In this document: piece after piece, positions 25,767 through 34,757 of the stretch | How the letters are laid out: each line of letters begins with the position of its first letter | Position numbering within the stretch: position 1 is the first letter of the stretch | Assembly: GCF_021044685.1 (NCBI RefSeq) | Contig: NZ_CP088014.1 | Coordinates: 5,442,001-5,506,000, forward strand | Length of the DNA stretch: 64,000 nucleotides | Direction of reading: 5' to 3' | Source of the DNA: Bradyrhizobium daqingense | GTDB lineage: Bacteria; Pseudomonadota; Alphaproteobacteria; Rhizobiales; Xanthobacteraceae | The notes under the pieces: model-generated | Told to the model about the DNA's origin: nothing | The model's input: only the letters and a program-made list of their open reading frames with translations | Databases searched by the model: none | Translations under genes and position numbers: made by a program

Positions 25767-28061
25767 TCAATCGTCAGCCTGCAGGTCGGTCTCTGCCGGC
25801 GTTGCGTCCCGACTCCGGGGCGCTGCCGTCTTGGCCGTAAAGTTCTTGGGCACGAGGCTGCCGTCGAAATCCCCTTCGCCAGCGCCGGCCGGCAACCAGG
25901 GCCGGCTTGCGCCTCTCGCCCTCACGGCCTGAACGGCAAAGCCGTCACCACGCTGCGTCAGCGCCAGCGCGCCCTGGCTTGCAAGCCGCGGCCGGTCGAC
26001 CACCATGGCTGCGCAGCCGGACGGCGCTGGCCGGGTCGTCACCACCAGCGCGGCGCGGCTGCAATCATCGGCAAGCCCGTCGACGCGCAGGGACAGCGCG
26101 ACCAGCCGCCCGTCGGCGAGCGGCGTCACGCAGCCGGCTTCGTCGCATGACACGCCATCGGCCAGCGAATTGGTTGCGGCGTCGCGCGGATCGGCGTCGG
26201 CCGCCAGCCATTCCCTCAGCAGAAAGCTGTCCTTGCTCGCCCGGATCACGTGCAGCTGCCCGTCCTTCCCCCGCACCGCGACGCTCGCGCCGTCCCCGGC
26301 AATCAGGATATCGGGCTGGCGCGCCGACAAGCCCCAGGCGAGGGACACCAGCAGCAACAGGGCACCGGCCCAGCGCAAGGGCGTCCGCAACAGCCCCATC
26401 ATGATGATGCCGAGGCTTGCCGCCATCAACGGCGCAATGCCGAAAGCCGGAATGCGGCCGATCGCACCCGGCAGTGCCGCCACCCAGCTCGACACCGCGA
26501 CCATCCAGTCGATGCCGATCCCCATCAGCCACCAGAACACGCCGTCGAGCCCGAAGGGCGCTGCAATCAGTCCCAGCAGCCCCGCCGGCATCACCAATGC
26601 CGAGACCACCGGCATCGCGCCAAGATTGGCGATGACGCCGTAGGGCGTGACGCGATGGAAGTGGAAGGCCGCATAGGGCGTGGTCGCGAGCCCCGCGATC
26701 AGCGAGGCCAGGAATAGGATCGCGATCTCGCGGCCGCCCCACAATGCGATGCGCGCGGTCGCCGAATGATCGGGCGAGGCGAACAGGTTCGGCATGCCGA
26801 TCTGCACCAGCGCGACGAGACCGAGCGTTGCCGCAAACGACATTTGAAAGCTCGGATGCACCAGCGCTTCGGGCGCAACCGCAAGCACGATCAGCGCCGC
26901 CACCGCCAGCGTACGAAAGGTGATGGCCCGGCGATCCACCATGACCGCGATCAGCACAACTGCCGTCATGAAGAACGAGCGTTGCGTCGCGACTTCCGCA
27001 CCCGACAGCAGCAAATAGAACGCAGCCGCGACCAGCGCGGCGGCCGCCGACCATTTCTTGATGGCGAAGTCGGCCGTCAGCCCCGGGATCAGCGCCAGCA
27101 GCGCGCGCACCGCGAAGAACACGACGCCGGCGACGACCGCCATGTGATAGCCGGAAATCGACAGTACATGGCCGAGCCCCGAAACGAACATGGCGTCGTT
27201 GACGGGCGCGCTGATCGCATCGCGCCGTCCGGTGAGCAATGCCGTTGCGATCGCGCGATTGTCGCCCTCGAGCGTCGCGCGGATGCGTGCGTCGATCGCA
27301 TCGCGCAGGCCCTGCATGAACGCAGCATAGCGCAGCCGCAAGCCACCGGCCTCCGGCGGTACCGACGCCGCGATCGTTCCCATCACGAAACCGGAAGCGC
27401 CGATGCCTTGAAAATACATGTCCCGGGAGAAGTCATAGCTGCCGGGCCGCACCGGCGAGATCGGCGGCATCAGCCGCGCCTTCAGCTGCACGAAGCTGCC
27501 GACCTCCGGCGCCGTCCCCTTGCGCACCGACAGACGCACGCGCTCCAGCTTGACGTCGCTGCGCTGCGCCTCCATCGCGGTGACGCGCAGCACGAAACGG
27601 TCGGTGCGCTCGCGGATATCGCGCGCTTCGACGAAACCCGAGAGCGACACCGAATAGAGCGGCTTGGCCAGCACGGGATGGGCGATGCGCGCCGTCTTCC
27701 AGGTCGCGATGCAAAAGCCGGCGGCGATCGCTGCGATCATGATCGCCGGGGCGAACAGCCGGCTGCGTCGGAGCAGCATTGCGCCGAGCATGAGCGTGGC
27801 CGCCGTCGACGCGACGACCCAGAGCACCGGCTCATGATCGGCGGCGAAATAGAGCGCGATGCCGCCGCCGAACGCGACGGGCACCCAAGGCAGCAGGCGC
27901 CCCGGACCGGCTTCCGCGCGCGCCCAGCCGCGCAATGTCTCGATGATCGCGGGCCACAGGCCAAAGCCAGCAGGTGCTAGGCCGCCAGCCGAGGCAGCGC
28001 GGCCGAGCGGCCACGTCCCGGCAACTCCCTGGGAGCGTATTGGCCGGCCCGGCTCCGCCAT
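25767..28061 (-). CDS. comEC: ComEC/Rec2-family membrane protein (DNA uptake channel type)
   Basis: 764 residues with multiple transmembrane segments. It includes an N-terminal DUF4131-like part (about 50-230, with the OB-like strand region RIAHPVLAKPLYSVSLSGFV). The competence domain has the signature GLGHVLSISGYHMAVVAGV, RSFFMTAVVLIAVMVDRRA and HPSFQMSFAATLGLVAL. The C-terminal periplasmic part lacks the HxHxDH metallo-beta-lactamase motif found in Gram-positive ComEC. In transformable bacteria ComEC carries DNA across the inner membrane; whether this lineage is naturally transformable is unknown. Commonly placed between lexA and gltX in Rhizobiales, as here. Confidence 0.92.
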   Translation of the reverse strand: MAEPGRPIRSQGVAGTWPLGRAASAGGLAPAGFGLWPAIIETLRGWARAEAGPGRLLPWVPVAFGGGIALYFAADHEPVLWVVASTAATLMLGAMLLRRSRLFAPAIMIAAIAAGFCIATWKTARIAHPVLAKPLYSVSLSGFVEARDIRERTDRFVLRVTAMEAQRSDVKLERVRLSVRKGTAPEVGSFVQLKARLMPPISPVRPGSYDFSRDMYFQGIGASGFVMGTIAASVPPEAGGLRLRYAAFMQGLRDAIDARIRATLEGDNRAIATALLTGRRDAISAPVNDAMFVSGLGHVLSISGYHMAVVAGVVFFAVRALLALIPGLTADFAIKKWSAAAALVAAAFYLLLSGAEVATQRSFFMTAVVLIAVMVDRRAITFRTLAVAALIVLAVAPEALVHPSFQMSFAATLGLVALVQIGMPNLFASPDHSATARIALWGGREIAILFLASLIAGLATTPYAAFHFHRVTPYGVIANLGAMPVVSALVMPAGLLGLIAAPFGLDGVFWWLMGIGIDWMVAVSSWVAALPGAIGRIPAFGIAPLMAASLGIIMMGLLRTPLRWAGALLLLVSLAWGLSARQPDILIAGDGASVAVRGKDGQLHVIRASKDSFLLREWLAADADPRDAATNSLADGVSCDEAGCVTPLADGRLVALSLRVDGLADDCSRAALVVTTRPAPSGCAAMVVDRPRLASQGALALTQRGDGFAVQAVRARGASRPWLPAGAGEGDFDGSLVPKNFTAKTAAPRSRDATPAETDLQADD

Positions 28062-28219
28062 TCCCCTGCACCTTACGATACGCGACGGGTGCAGAGGCTA
28101 CCGGACCGTGCGGATATGCGAATAGGGTACGGATCAGGAACAGTCGGTGGAGCGCCCTACTTTACTTTGACTCCCAGTCACCGAGGCCTTCGAGCGGCCC
28201 TGACGATGCCTTGCTCGCG

Positions 28220-28606
28220 TCAGATCAGCGGCGCCTTCGACGAGGCGTGGTGATTGACGATCATCCACTCGCCGTCCTCGCGGATGATGACCCAGCTCAT
28301 CTTGACGACGAGATCGGGACGTTCGCCAGCAAGATCGAACGTGATGGTGGCGCCCACGTTGATCAGATCGGGCCCTGCTTGCGCTGCGTTCACCTCGGAG
28401 AACGCCGCACTCGGCTTGCGCCAGCGCGGCAGGCCATTGAAGTAATCGGCAACACCGTCCCGGCCCCGATAGAGCTTGGGATTGGAGCCGAAGAAGAACG
28501 CGTTCCTCGAATATAGCGACGACAGCGCCGCAGCGTCGAGCTTTGCGAAGCCGGCGCACCATTTCGCGATGATGCCTGAAACGATGGCGTCGGCTTCGCT
28601 GATCAT
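28220..28606 (-). CDS. SnoaL-like / DUF4440 NTF2-fold protein
   Basis: 128 residues from ATG 28606, preceded by a strong GAGGGGAC ribosome site. Cone-shaped NTF2-like fold: an N-terminal helix EADAIVSGIIAKWCAGFAKL, LDAAALSSLYSRNAFFFGS, YRGRDGVADYFNGLP and a C-terminal sheet with KMSWVIIREDGEWMIVNHHA. Similar to the SgcJ/EcaC group of small ligand-binding or isomerase-like proteins. Ten bases downstream of glnS, so co-transcribed with it. No specific function can be assigned. Confidence 0.8.
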   Translation of the reverse strand: MISEADAIVSGIIAKWCAGFAKLDAAALSSLYSRNAFFFGSNPKLYRGRDGVADYFNGLPRWRKPSAAFSEVNAAQAGPDLINVGATITFDLAGERPDLVVKMSWVIIREDGEWMIVNHHASSKAPLI

Positions 28607-28616
28607 TGTGGTCCCC

Positions 28617-30293
28617 TCACCCCTTGGCGACTTCCTTGGCGAACGTGTCGCGCAAGCCGATGGTCCGCGAGAACACCGGCTTGCCAGGGGTCGAATCCTT
28701 GTCGCGCACGAAATAGCCCTGGCGCTCGAACTGCATCGGCTCCATCGCATTGCTTTCCGCAACGGAGGCCTCGACCCGCGCATCGGACAGGATCTCAAGC
28801 GAGTTCGGATTGAGATCGGCCGCAAAGTTCGAAGCGTCCGGGCTCGGATTGGAGAACAGCTGGTTGTAGATGCGGATCTCCGCCGGCTTCGATGCCGCCG
28901 CCGGCAGCCAGTGCATGGTGGCCTTGACCTTGCGGCCATCGGGCGCGTTGCCGCCCTTGGTCGCGGGATCGTAGGTGCAGCGCAGCTCCACCACCTCGCC
29001 AGCGTCGTTCTTGATCACGCCGGTGCATTTGACGAAATAGGCATAGCGCAGCCGCACCTCGTTGCCTGGCGACAGGCGGAAGAACTTCTTCGGCGGGTTC
29101 TCCATGAAGTCGTCCTGCTCGATATAGAGCTCGCGGCCGAACGTGATCTTGCGCGTGCCGGCCGAAGGATCATCAGGATGATTGATCGCCTCGAGCTCCT
29201 CGGTCTGCCCTTCCGGATAGTTCTCGATCACCACTTTCAGCGGCTTCAGCACTGCCATGCGCCGCTGCGCCGTGCGGTTCAGCTCCTCGCGGATGCAGAA
29301 TTCGAGCATGCCGACATCGACCACACTGTTGGCCTTGGCCACACCGATACGCTTGACGAATTCGCGCAGCGCCGCCGGCGGCACGCCACGGCGGCGCATG
29401 CCCGCCATGGTCGGCATGCGCGGATCGTCCCAGCCCGCGACATGGCCGTCGCGGACGAGCTGGGTCAGCACGCGCTTCGACAGCAGCGTGTAGGTCAGAT
29501 TCAGCCGCGCGAATTCGTACTGATGCGGCTCGGACGGCACCGGCAGCTTCTCGATGAACCAGTCATAGAGCGGCCGGTGATCCTCGAACTCCAGCGTACA
29601 GATCGAATGCGTGATGCCCTCGATCGCGTCCGACTGGCCATGCGCGTAATCGTAGCTCGGATAGATGCTCCACTTCGTGCCGGTGCGCGGATGATGCGCA
29701 TGCAGGATGCGATACAGCACGGGATCGCGCAGATTGATGTTGCCCGCGGCCATGTCGATCTTGGCCCGCAGCACGCGCGCGCCGTTCGGGAATTCGCCCG
29801 CCTTCATACGCCGGAACAGGTCGAGGTTCTCCTCCGCGGTGCGGTCACGGAACGGCGAGTTCCTGCCGGGCTCGGTCAGCGTGCCGCGCGAGAGGCGGAT
29901 CTCCTCCTGGGTCTGGTCGTCGACATAAGCGAGCCCGTCGCGGATCAGCTGCTCCGCCCATTCGTACAGGCGATCGAAATAGTCCGAGGCGAAGAACAGG
30001 TTTTTGCCCCAGTCGAAGCCGAGCCAGCGCACGTCGGCCTGGATGGAATCGATATATTCCTGCTCCTCCTTGACCGGGTTGGTGTCGTCGAAGCGCAAGT
30101 GACAGCGGCCCGGAAACTCCTGCGCGATGCCGAAATTGAGTGCGATCGACTTGGCGTGGCCGATATGCAGATAGCCGTTCGGCTCCGGCGGGAACCGGGT
30201 CACGATTTCCTTGTACTTGCCCTGCTCAAGGTCGGCCTGGATGATGTCACGAATGAAATCGCGCCCAACCTCAGGTGCCACCGGTTCTGTCAT
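28617..30293 (-). CDS. glnS: Glutaminyl-tRNA synthetase
   Basis: Charges tRNA-Gln directly with glutamine. 558 residues, full length. The class I catalytic core has RFPPEPNGYLHIGHAKSIA (HIGH) and a KMSKS-like loop LLSKRVL. GlnRS-specific features are FRFDDTNP-type LRFDDTNPVKEEQEYI, PVLYRILHAHHPRTG and YPSYDYAHGQSDAIEGITHS. The C-terminal beta-barrel anticodon domain (ELYIEQDDFMENPPKKFFRL) distinguishes it from GluRS. Divergent from gltX across a 154-base gap, so the two glutamate-family synthetases share a promoter region. Confidence 0.97.
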   Translation of the reverse strand: MTEPVAPEVGRDFIRDIIQADLEQGKYKEIVTRFPPEPNGYLHIGHAKSIALNFGIAQEFPGRCHLRFDDTNPVKEEQEYIDSIQADVRWLGFDWGKNLFFASDYFDRLYEWAEQLIRDGLAYVDDQTQEEIRLSRGTLTEPGRNSPFRDRTAEENLDLFRRMKAGEFPNGARVLRAKIDMAAGNINLRDPVLYRILHAHHPRTGTKWSIYPSYDYAHGQSDAIEGITHSICTLEFEDHRPLYDWFIEKLPVPSEPHQYEFARLNLTYTLLSKRVLTQLVRDGHVAGWDDPRMPTMAGMRRRGVPPAALREFVKRIGVAKANSVVDVGMLEFCIREELNRTAQRRMAVLKPLKVVIENYPEGQTEELEAINHPDDPSAGTRKITFGRELYIEQDDFMENPPKKFFRLSPGNEVRLRYAYFVKCTGVIKNDAGEVVELRCTYDPATKGGNAPDGRKVKATMHWLPAAASKPAEIRIYNQLFSNPSPDASNFAADLNPNSLEILSDARVEASVAESNAMEPMQFERQGYFVRDKDSTPGKPVFSRTIGLRDTFAKEVAKG

Positions 30294-30447
30294 TACGAAA
30301 ATCCTGTAGGGAAATCAGCGGACCTTCTGCCAAATTCGCGTGGCTGAGCCAAGGGCTAAGCAAAGCCTGCCAGATCCGCCGCCGGGCTTTAGTTATGCGC
30401 CGGTCCTGCTATACACCACCGCCTCCAATGCATAGGCCCTGCCAAGA

Positions 30448-31875
30448 ATGACCGATTCCGTCGTCACCCGCTTTGCCCCCTCGCCGACCGGCTTCCTCCA
30501 CATCGGGGGCGCCCGCACGGCGCTGTTCAACTGGCTCTATGCGAAGAAGCATGGCGGCAAGATGCTGCTGCGGATCGAGGACACCGACCGGGAGCGCTCC
30601 ACCGAGGCGGCGATCGGCGCCATCCTCGACGGCCTCAAATGGCTGGAGCTCGGCTGGGACGGCGAAGTCATCTACCAGTTCGCCCGTGCCGCCCGCCACC
30701 GCGAGGTCGCCGAGCAACTGCTCGCCGAGGGCAAGGCCTATCGCTGCTACGCCACTGCCGAGGAGCTCGCCGCGATGCGCGAGAAGGCGCGCGCCGAAGG
30801 CCGCACCCGCCTCTATGACGGCATGTGGCGCGACCGCGACCCGGCCACGGCGCCGGGCGACATCAAGCCGACGATCCGGCTGCGCGCGCCGCAGACCGGC
30901 GAGACCGTGATCGAGGACCAGGTCCAGGGCCGCGTGGTCTGGCAGAACGAGAACCTGGACGACCTCGTGCTGTTGCGCGGCGATGGCAACCCGACCTACA
31001 TGCTCGCGGTGGTCGTGGACGACCACGACATGGGCGTCACCCACGTCATCCGCGGCGATGACCATCTGATCAACGCCGCCCGCCAGAAGCAGATCTATGA
31101 TGCGATGGGCTGGGCGCTGCCGAGCATGTCTCACATCCCCCTCATCCACGGTCCGGATGGCTCGAAGCTGTCGAAGCGTCACGGCGCCCTCGGCGTCGAT
31201 GCCTATCGCGCCATGGGATACCTGCCGGCGGCGCTGCGCAACTATCTCGTCCGGCTCGGCTGGAGCCATGGCGATCAGGAGATCTTCTCGACCGAGGAGA
31301 TGATCGCGGCGTTCGACCTCGCCAGCGTCGGCCGGGCCGCAGCGCGGTTCGATTTCGCCAAGCTGGAAAACCTCAACGGTCACTACATCCGCAACGCCGA
31401 CGATCAATCACTCGTGAAGATGTTCGAGGATGTGCTCGACCACGTCGTGCCTGCCCGCGACGAGATCAAGGCCAAGCTGAACGACACCACGCGAGCGCAG
31501 CTGCTCAAGGCCATGCCCGCCCTGAAAGAGCGCGCCAAGACGCTGATCGAGCTGATCGACGGCGCCTATTTCATCTTCGCCGACCGGCCGCTGCAGCTCG
31601 ATGCCAAGGCGCAGACGCTGCTGACGGCAGAGAACCGCAAGCTGATCGGCCAGCTTCATTCCGCGCTGGAGAAAGTCGAGACGTGGAGCGGCGCCACCAC
31701 GGAGGCCGCGCTGCGCGCCTTCGCCGAGGAAAATAGTCTCAAGCTCGGCGCGGTCGCCCAGCCCTTGCGGGCTGCGCTGACCGGACGGACGACGTCGCCT
31801 GGTATATTTGAGGTTTTGGACGTCCTGGGACGCCAGGAGAGCCTCGCGCGGCTTAAGGATCAGTCTACGACGTAA
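30448..31875 (+). CDS. gltX: Glutamyl-tRNA synthetase
   Basis: 475 residues. HIGH-type motif SPTGFLHIGGARTALFNWL, KMSKS-type motif DGSKLSKRHGALGV, and an alpha-helical anticodon-binding C-terminus (about 330-475) characteristic of bacterial GluRS. A TATACA at 30410-30415 is a possible -10, though no strong -35 accompanies it. It is followed by gltA after 146 bases, the standard order in Rhizobiales. Confidence 0.97.
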   Translation: MTDSVVTRFAPSPTGFLHIGGARTALFNWLYAKKHGGKMLLRIEDTDRERSTEAAIGAILDGLKWLELGWDGEVIYQFARAARHREVAEQLLAEGKAYRCYATAEELAAMREKARAEGRTRLYDGMWRDRDPATAPGDIKPTIRLRAPQTGETVIEDQVQGRVVWQNENLDDLVLLRGDGNPTYMLAVVVDDHDMGVTHVIRGDDHLINAARQKQIYDAMGWALPSMSHIPLIHGPDGSKLSKRHGALGVDAYRAMGYLPAALRNYLVRLGWSHGDQEIFSTEEMIAAFDLASVGRAAARFDFAKLENLNGHYIRNADDQSLVKMFEDVLDHVVPARDEIKAKLNDTTRAQLLKAMPALKERAKTLIELIDGAYFIFADRPLQLDAKAQTLLTAENRKLIGQLHSALEKVETWSGATTEAALRAFAEENSLKLGAVAQPLRAALTGRTTSPGIFEVLDVLGRQESLARLKDQSTT

Positions 31876-32021
31876 GTAGGCCATGGCTGCCATGATCTTG
31901 CAGCGCACACAGCAATAATATACCCATCTCCCCCGTACATTCTGGAACATCCGGCCTGCCCCCATGATCTTCCCAGGGGCCTCCGGCTCCGGCCCGTTTC
32001 ACCACACATCGGGGACCTACG

Positions 32022-33326
32022 ATGGACGCAAAACCAAGCAACAAGACCGCCACACTGACGGTCGGAAACAAGAACTACGATCTTCCGATCCTCAGCGGCA
32101 GCGTCGGGCCTGATGTCATCGATATCGGCAAGCTCTACGGCCAGTCCGGCCTGTTCACCTACGATCCGGGCTTCACCTCGACTGCGAGCTGCCAGTCCAA
32201 GATCACCTACATCGATGGTGACGCGGGCGTCCTGGAATACCGCGGCTACCCGATCGAGCAGCTCGCCGAGCATGGCGACTTCCTGGAGACCTGCTATCTC
32301 CTGCTCTACGGGAATCTGCCGACCGCCGCGCAGAAGAAGGATTTCGACCATCGCGTGACCCATCACACGATGGTGCACGAGCAGATGGCCCGCTTCTTCC
32401 AGGGCTTCCGCCGCGACGCCCATCCGATGGCGATCATGGTTGCGGCCGTCGGCGCGCTCGCCGCCTTCTATCACGATAGCACCGACATCAACGATCCGAA
32501 GCAGCGCATGATCGCATCCATGCGCATGATCGCGAAGATCCCGACCTTGGCGGCGATGGCCTACAAGTACACGGTCGGCCAGCCCTTCATCTATCCGAAG
32601 AACTCGCTGGGCTTTGCCGAGAACTTCCTGAACATGTGCTTCGCGGTGCCCTGCGAGGATTACAAGGTCAGCCCGGTGCTCGCCGACGCGCTGGAGAAGA
32701 TCTTCATCCTGCATGCCGATCACGAGCAGAACGCCTCGACCTCGACGGTGCGCATCGCCGGCTCCTCCGGCGCCAACCCGTTCGCCTGCATCGCGGCGGG
32801 CATCGCCTGCCTCTGGGGCCCGGCGCATGGCGGCGCCAACGAAGCCGCGCTCAACATGCTCTACGGCATCGGCACGGTCGACAAGATCCCCGAATTCATC
32901 GCCAAGGTGAAGGACAAGAATTCCGAAGTCCGCCTGATGGGCTTCGGGCACCGCGTCTACAAAAACTACGATCCGCGCGCCAAGATCATGCAGAAGATGT
33001 GTCACGCCGTGCTCAAGGAGACCGGCCATGGCGACGATCCGATGCTGAAGGTGGCGCTGGAGCTCGAGAAGATCGCGCTCAGCGACCAGTACTTCATCGA
33101 CCGCAAGCTCTACCCGAACGTCGACTTCTATTCGGGCATCACGCTGAAGGCGATGGGCTTCCCGGTCTCGATGTTCACCGTGCTGTTCGCGGTCGCCCGC
33201 ACCGTCGGCTGGATCAGCCAGTGGAGCGAGATGATCGAGGATCCGCAGCAGAAGATCGGCCGTCCGCGCCAGCTCTACACGGGCGTCGCCAAGCGCGACT
33301 ATGTGCCGATCAGCGATCGCAAGTAA
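32022..33326 (+). CDS. gltA: Citrate synthase (type II)
   Basis: Condenses acetyl-CoA and oxaloacetate, entry to the citric acid cycle. 434 residues from ATG 32022. Catalytic residues are visible: His in ILHADHEQNASTSTVR, His in LMGFGHRVYKNYDPRA and Asp in YPNVDFYSGI, plus GPAHGGANEAAL at the active site. The N-terminal beta-rich extension (about 1-60) marks the hexameric, NADH-regulated Gram-negative type. A strong terminator follows directly (33347-33382), so it ends its transcription unit. Confidence 0.98.
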   Translation: MDAKPSNKTATLTVGNKNYDLPILSGSVGPDVIDIGKLYGQSGLFTYDPGFTSTASCQSKITYIDGDAGVLEYRGYPIEQLAEHGDFLETCYLLLYGNLPTAAQKKDFDHRVTHHTMVHEQMARFFQGFRRDAHPMAIMVAAVGALAAFYHDSTDINDPKQRMIASMRMIAKIPTLAAMAYKYTVGQPFIYPKNSLGFAENFLNMCFAVPCEDYKVSPVLADALEKIFILHADHEQNASTSTVRIAGSSGANPFACIAAGIACLWGPAHGGANEAALNMLYGIGTVDKIPEFIAKVKDKNSEVRLMGFGHRVYKNYDPRAKIMQKMCHAVLKETGHGDDPMLKVALELEKIALSDQYFIDRKLYPNVDFYSGITLKAMGFPVSMFTVLFAVARTVGWISQWSEMIEDPQQKIGRPRQLYTGVAKRDYVPISDRK

Positions 33327-33346
33327 GTACGGACGATAGGTCCGAC

Positions 33347-33382
33347 AAAACGGCGCCATCGCAAGATGGCGCCGTTTTTGTT
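33347..33382 (+). terminator. Intrinsic terminator of gltA
   Basis: Perfect 10-bp GC-rich stem CGGCGCCATC / GATGGCGCCG with a GCAA tetraloop (33361-33364), flanked by AAAA and a TTTTTGTTT run. It lies 20 bases after the gltA stop. The best intrinsic terminator in the window. Confidence 0.92.
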
Positions 33383-33447
33383 TGTGAGCGGGCGCCCGCC
33401 TTGCTGCCGCGCACAACAACAAGTCGGCGTGGCCGACCGGTAATCGC

Positions 33448-33495
33448 TTGACAGTCGAAACGCTCCGCGCGCAAATTCTTACTCTAAGTAAGAAT
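33448..33495 (+). promoter_or_regulatory. Promoter and palindromic operator of the ROK regulator gene
   Basis: TTGACA (33448-33453) is a consensus -35, though the -10 region (about 33471-33477) is poor. A perfect 9-bp inverted repeat, ATTCTTACT-CTA-AGTAAGAAT (33475-33495), runs into the first ATG of the gene. AT-rich palindromes of this kind are typical of ROK-family (NagC/Mlc-like) operators, so autoregulation is likely. Because the palindrome overlaps ATG 33494, translation may really begin at the ATG at 33506 or 33512. Confidence 0.6.
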
Positions 33496-34684
33496 GACGA
33501 CAGGGATGGAAATGCCGGAGCAGCCGAGAAGTCGGCGGCAGACGCGCGCTGCCATTTTGACTCATTTGCTCCAGTCCGGCGGCTCGTTCCGGCCACCACT
33601 GGCAAAGGCGGTGCGCCTGTCCGAGGCGAGCCTGTCGCGCATCCTGTTCGACCTGAAGGCTGAAGGCTTGATCGAGGAAGTGCGGCGCCCTGCCCCTTAC
33701 GTCGGTGGCCCGACGGGCCTCGTGTCGCTCGATAGCACGGTGGCGCTCGCGGCCGTCGAGCTCACTGCGCAATGGCTCAGCATCGGCGTCGGCGGTCTCG
33801 CGGGCGAGCTGAACTACACCGAACGTTTGCCGTTGCCGAAGACGCCGTCCGTCGAGACCGTCGGCCGCGTGTTCCGCGAGTCCATGACGTTGCTGCGCGA
33901 CTGGACACGCCGGCGCCGCATCACGCTCGCACAGATCGGCGTCTCCATTCCGGGCCTTGGCCGGTTGACGGCGGCAGGCAATCCGATCATTCCCTGCGAC
34001 GTCGCCCGCATCAGCGGCATGATCGGCGAAATGTTTGCCGGCGTGCCGCTGGAATTCACCAACTCGGTCGTGGCCCACGCCACCTTTCACCGCTGCCGCA
34101 CGCAGGACTATCCGTTCACTGGCACGCATCTGTTCGTGTTCGTCAGCCATGGCGTCGCCGGCGCCTGGATGGATGATCCGACCGAGGCCGATGCCCTCCA
34201 GCCGGTCGAACTAGGCCACATGGTCTTTGGACCGGGGGGACCGCGCTGCCGCTGCGGTCATCATGGCTGCGTCGAAGCCTACACCTCGCTCCCCGCCTTG
34301 GCCGAGCTTCTCGACATCTCCGAAGCCGAATTGCTCCAGCTTGGCAGCGAATGGGTGCACGCGGTCCCACTGTCTGCGCGGGTGCGCCAGGAGCTGCGGC
34401 GGCGGCTGTTCCGGCTCGGCCTTGCGATCGGCAACACGCTGAACGTGAAGCCATGCGGTGGCGTCGCCATCAGCGGCTGGCCATCGCTTCTCGCCGACGA
34501 CGATCGCAACGCCGTGATCGAGGGGATCGACGCCTGTCTCCTGGGGGGCCGGACATTGGCGCAAGTCTCCGTCGCCTTCGTGCCGCCCTCGACCGGGAAC
34601 GATCCGCAGGCTGCCCTTGCCTTCGCCGCGTTTTGCCTCGCCAGCCGCGGCGGCATGGCCACAAGCTCGACGGAGGCCGCCTGA
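33494..34684 (+). CDS. ROK-family transcriptional regulator (sugar-responsive)
   Basis: 396 residues. N-terminal winged helix (about 10-75: RRQTRAAILTHLLQSGGSF, then LSEASLSRILFDLKAEGLI) fused to a ROK sugar-binding domain. The zinc site motif RCRCGHHGCVEAY near 252-264 is conserved, as in NagC and Mlc. Kinase-type catalysis is not expected. Starts at 33506 or 33512 are possible because the first ATG overlaps an operator palindrome and lacks a ribosome site, while ACAGGGA lies just ahead of the later ones. It precedes the ABC importer by 73 bases and presumably controls it in response to the transported sugar. Confidence 0.9.
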   Translation: MTTGMEMPEQPRSRRQTRAAILTHLLQSGGSFRPPLAKAVRLSEASLSRILFDLKAEGLIEEVRRPAPYVGGPTGLVSLDSTVALAAVELTAQWLSIGVGGLAGELNYTERLPLPKTPSVETVGRVFRESMTLLRDWTRRRRITLAQIGVSIPGLGRLTAAGNPIIPCDVARISGMIGEMFAGVPLEFTNSVVAHATFHRCRTQDYPFTGTHLFVFVSHGVAGAWMDDPTEADALQPVELGHMVFGPGGPRCRCGHHGCVEAYTSLPALAELLDISEAELLQLGSEWVHAVPLSARVRQELRRRLFRLGLAIGNTLNVKPCGGVAISGWPSLLADDDRNAVIEGIDACLLGGRTLAQVSVAFVPPSTGNDPQAALAFAAFCLASRGGMATSSTEAA

Positions 34685-34757
34685 CATGTCCTGAGCCGTG
34701 CGGCATCGACGCGCCGCGTCAAGAACACGCAAGAACTTCACACCGGGAGGAACTGCC

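Noticed and set aside
31860..33605. A 581-codon minus-strand open frame opposite gltA
   Set aside because: Antisense to citrate synthase and spans the gltA terminator; composition is that of a shadow frame.
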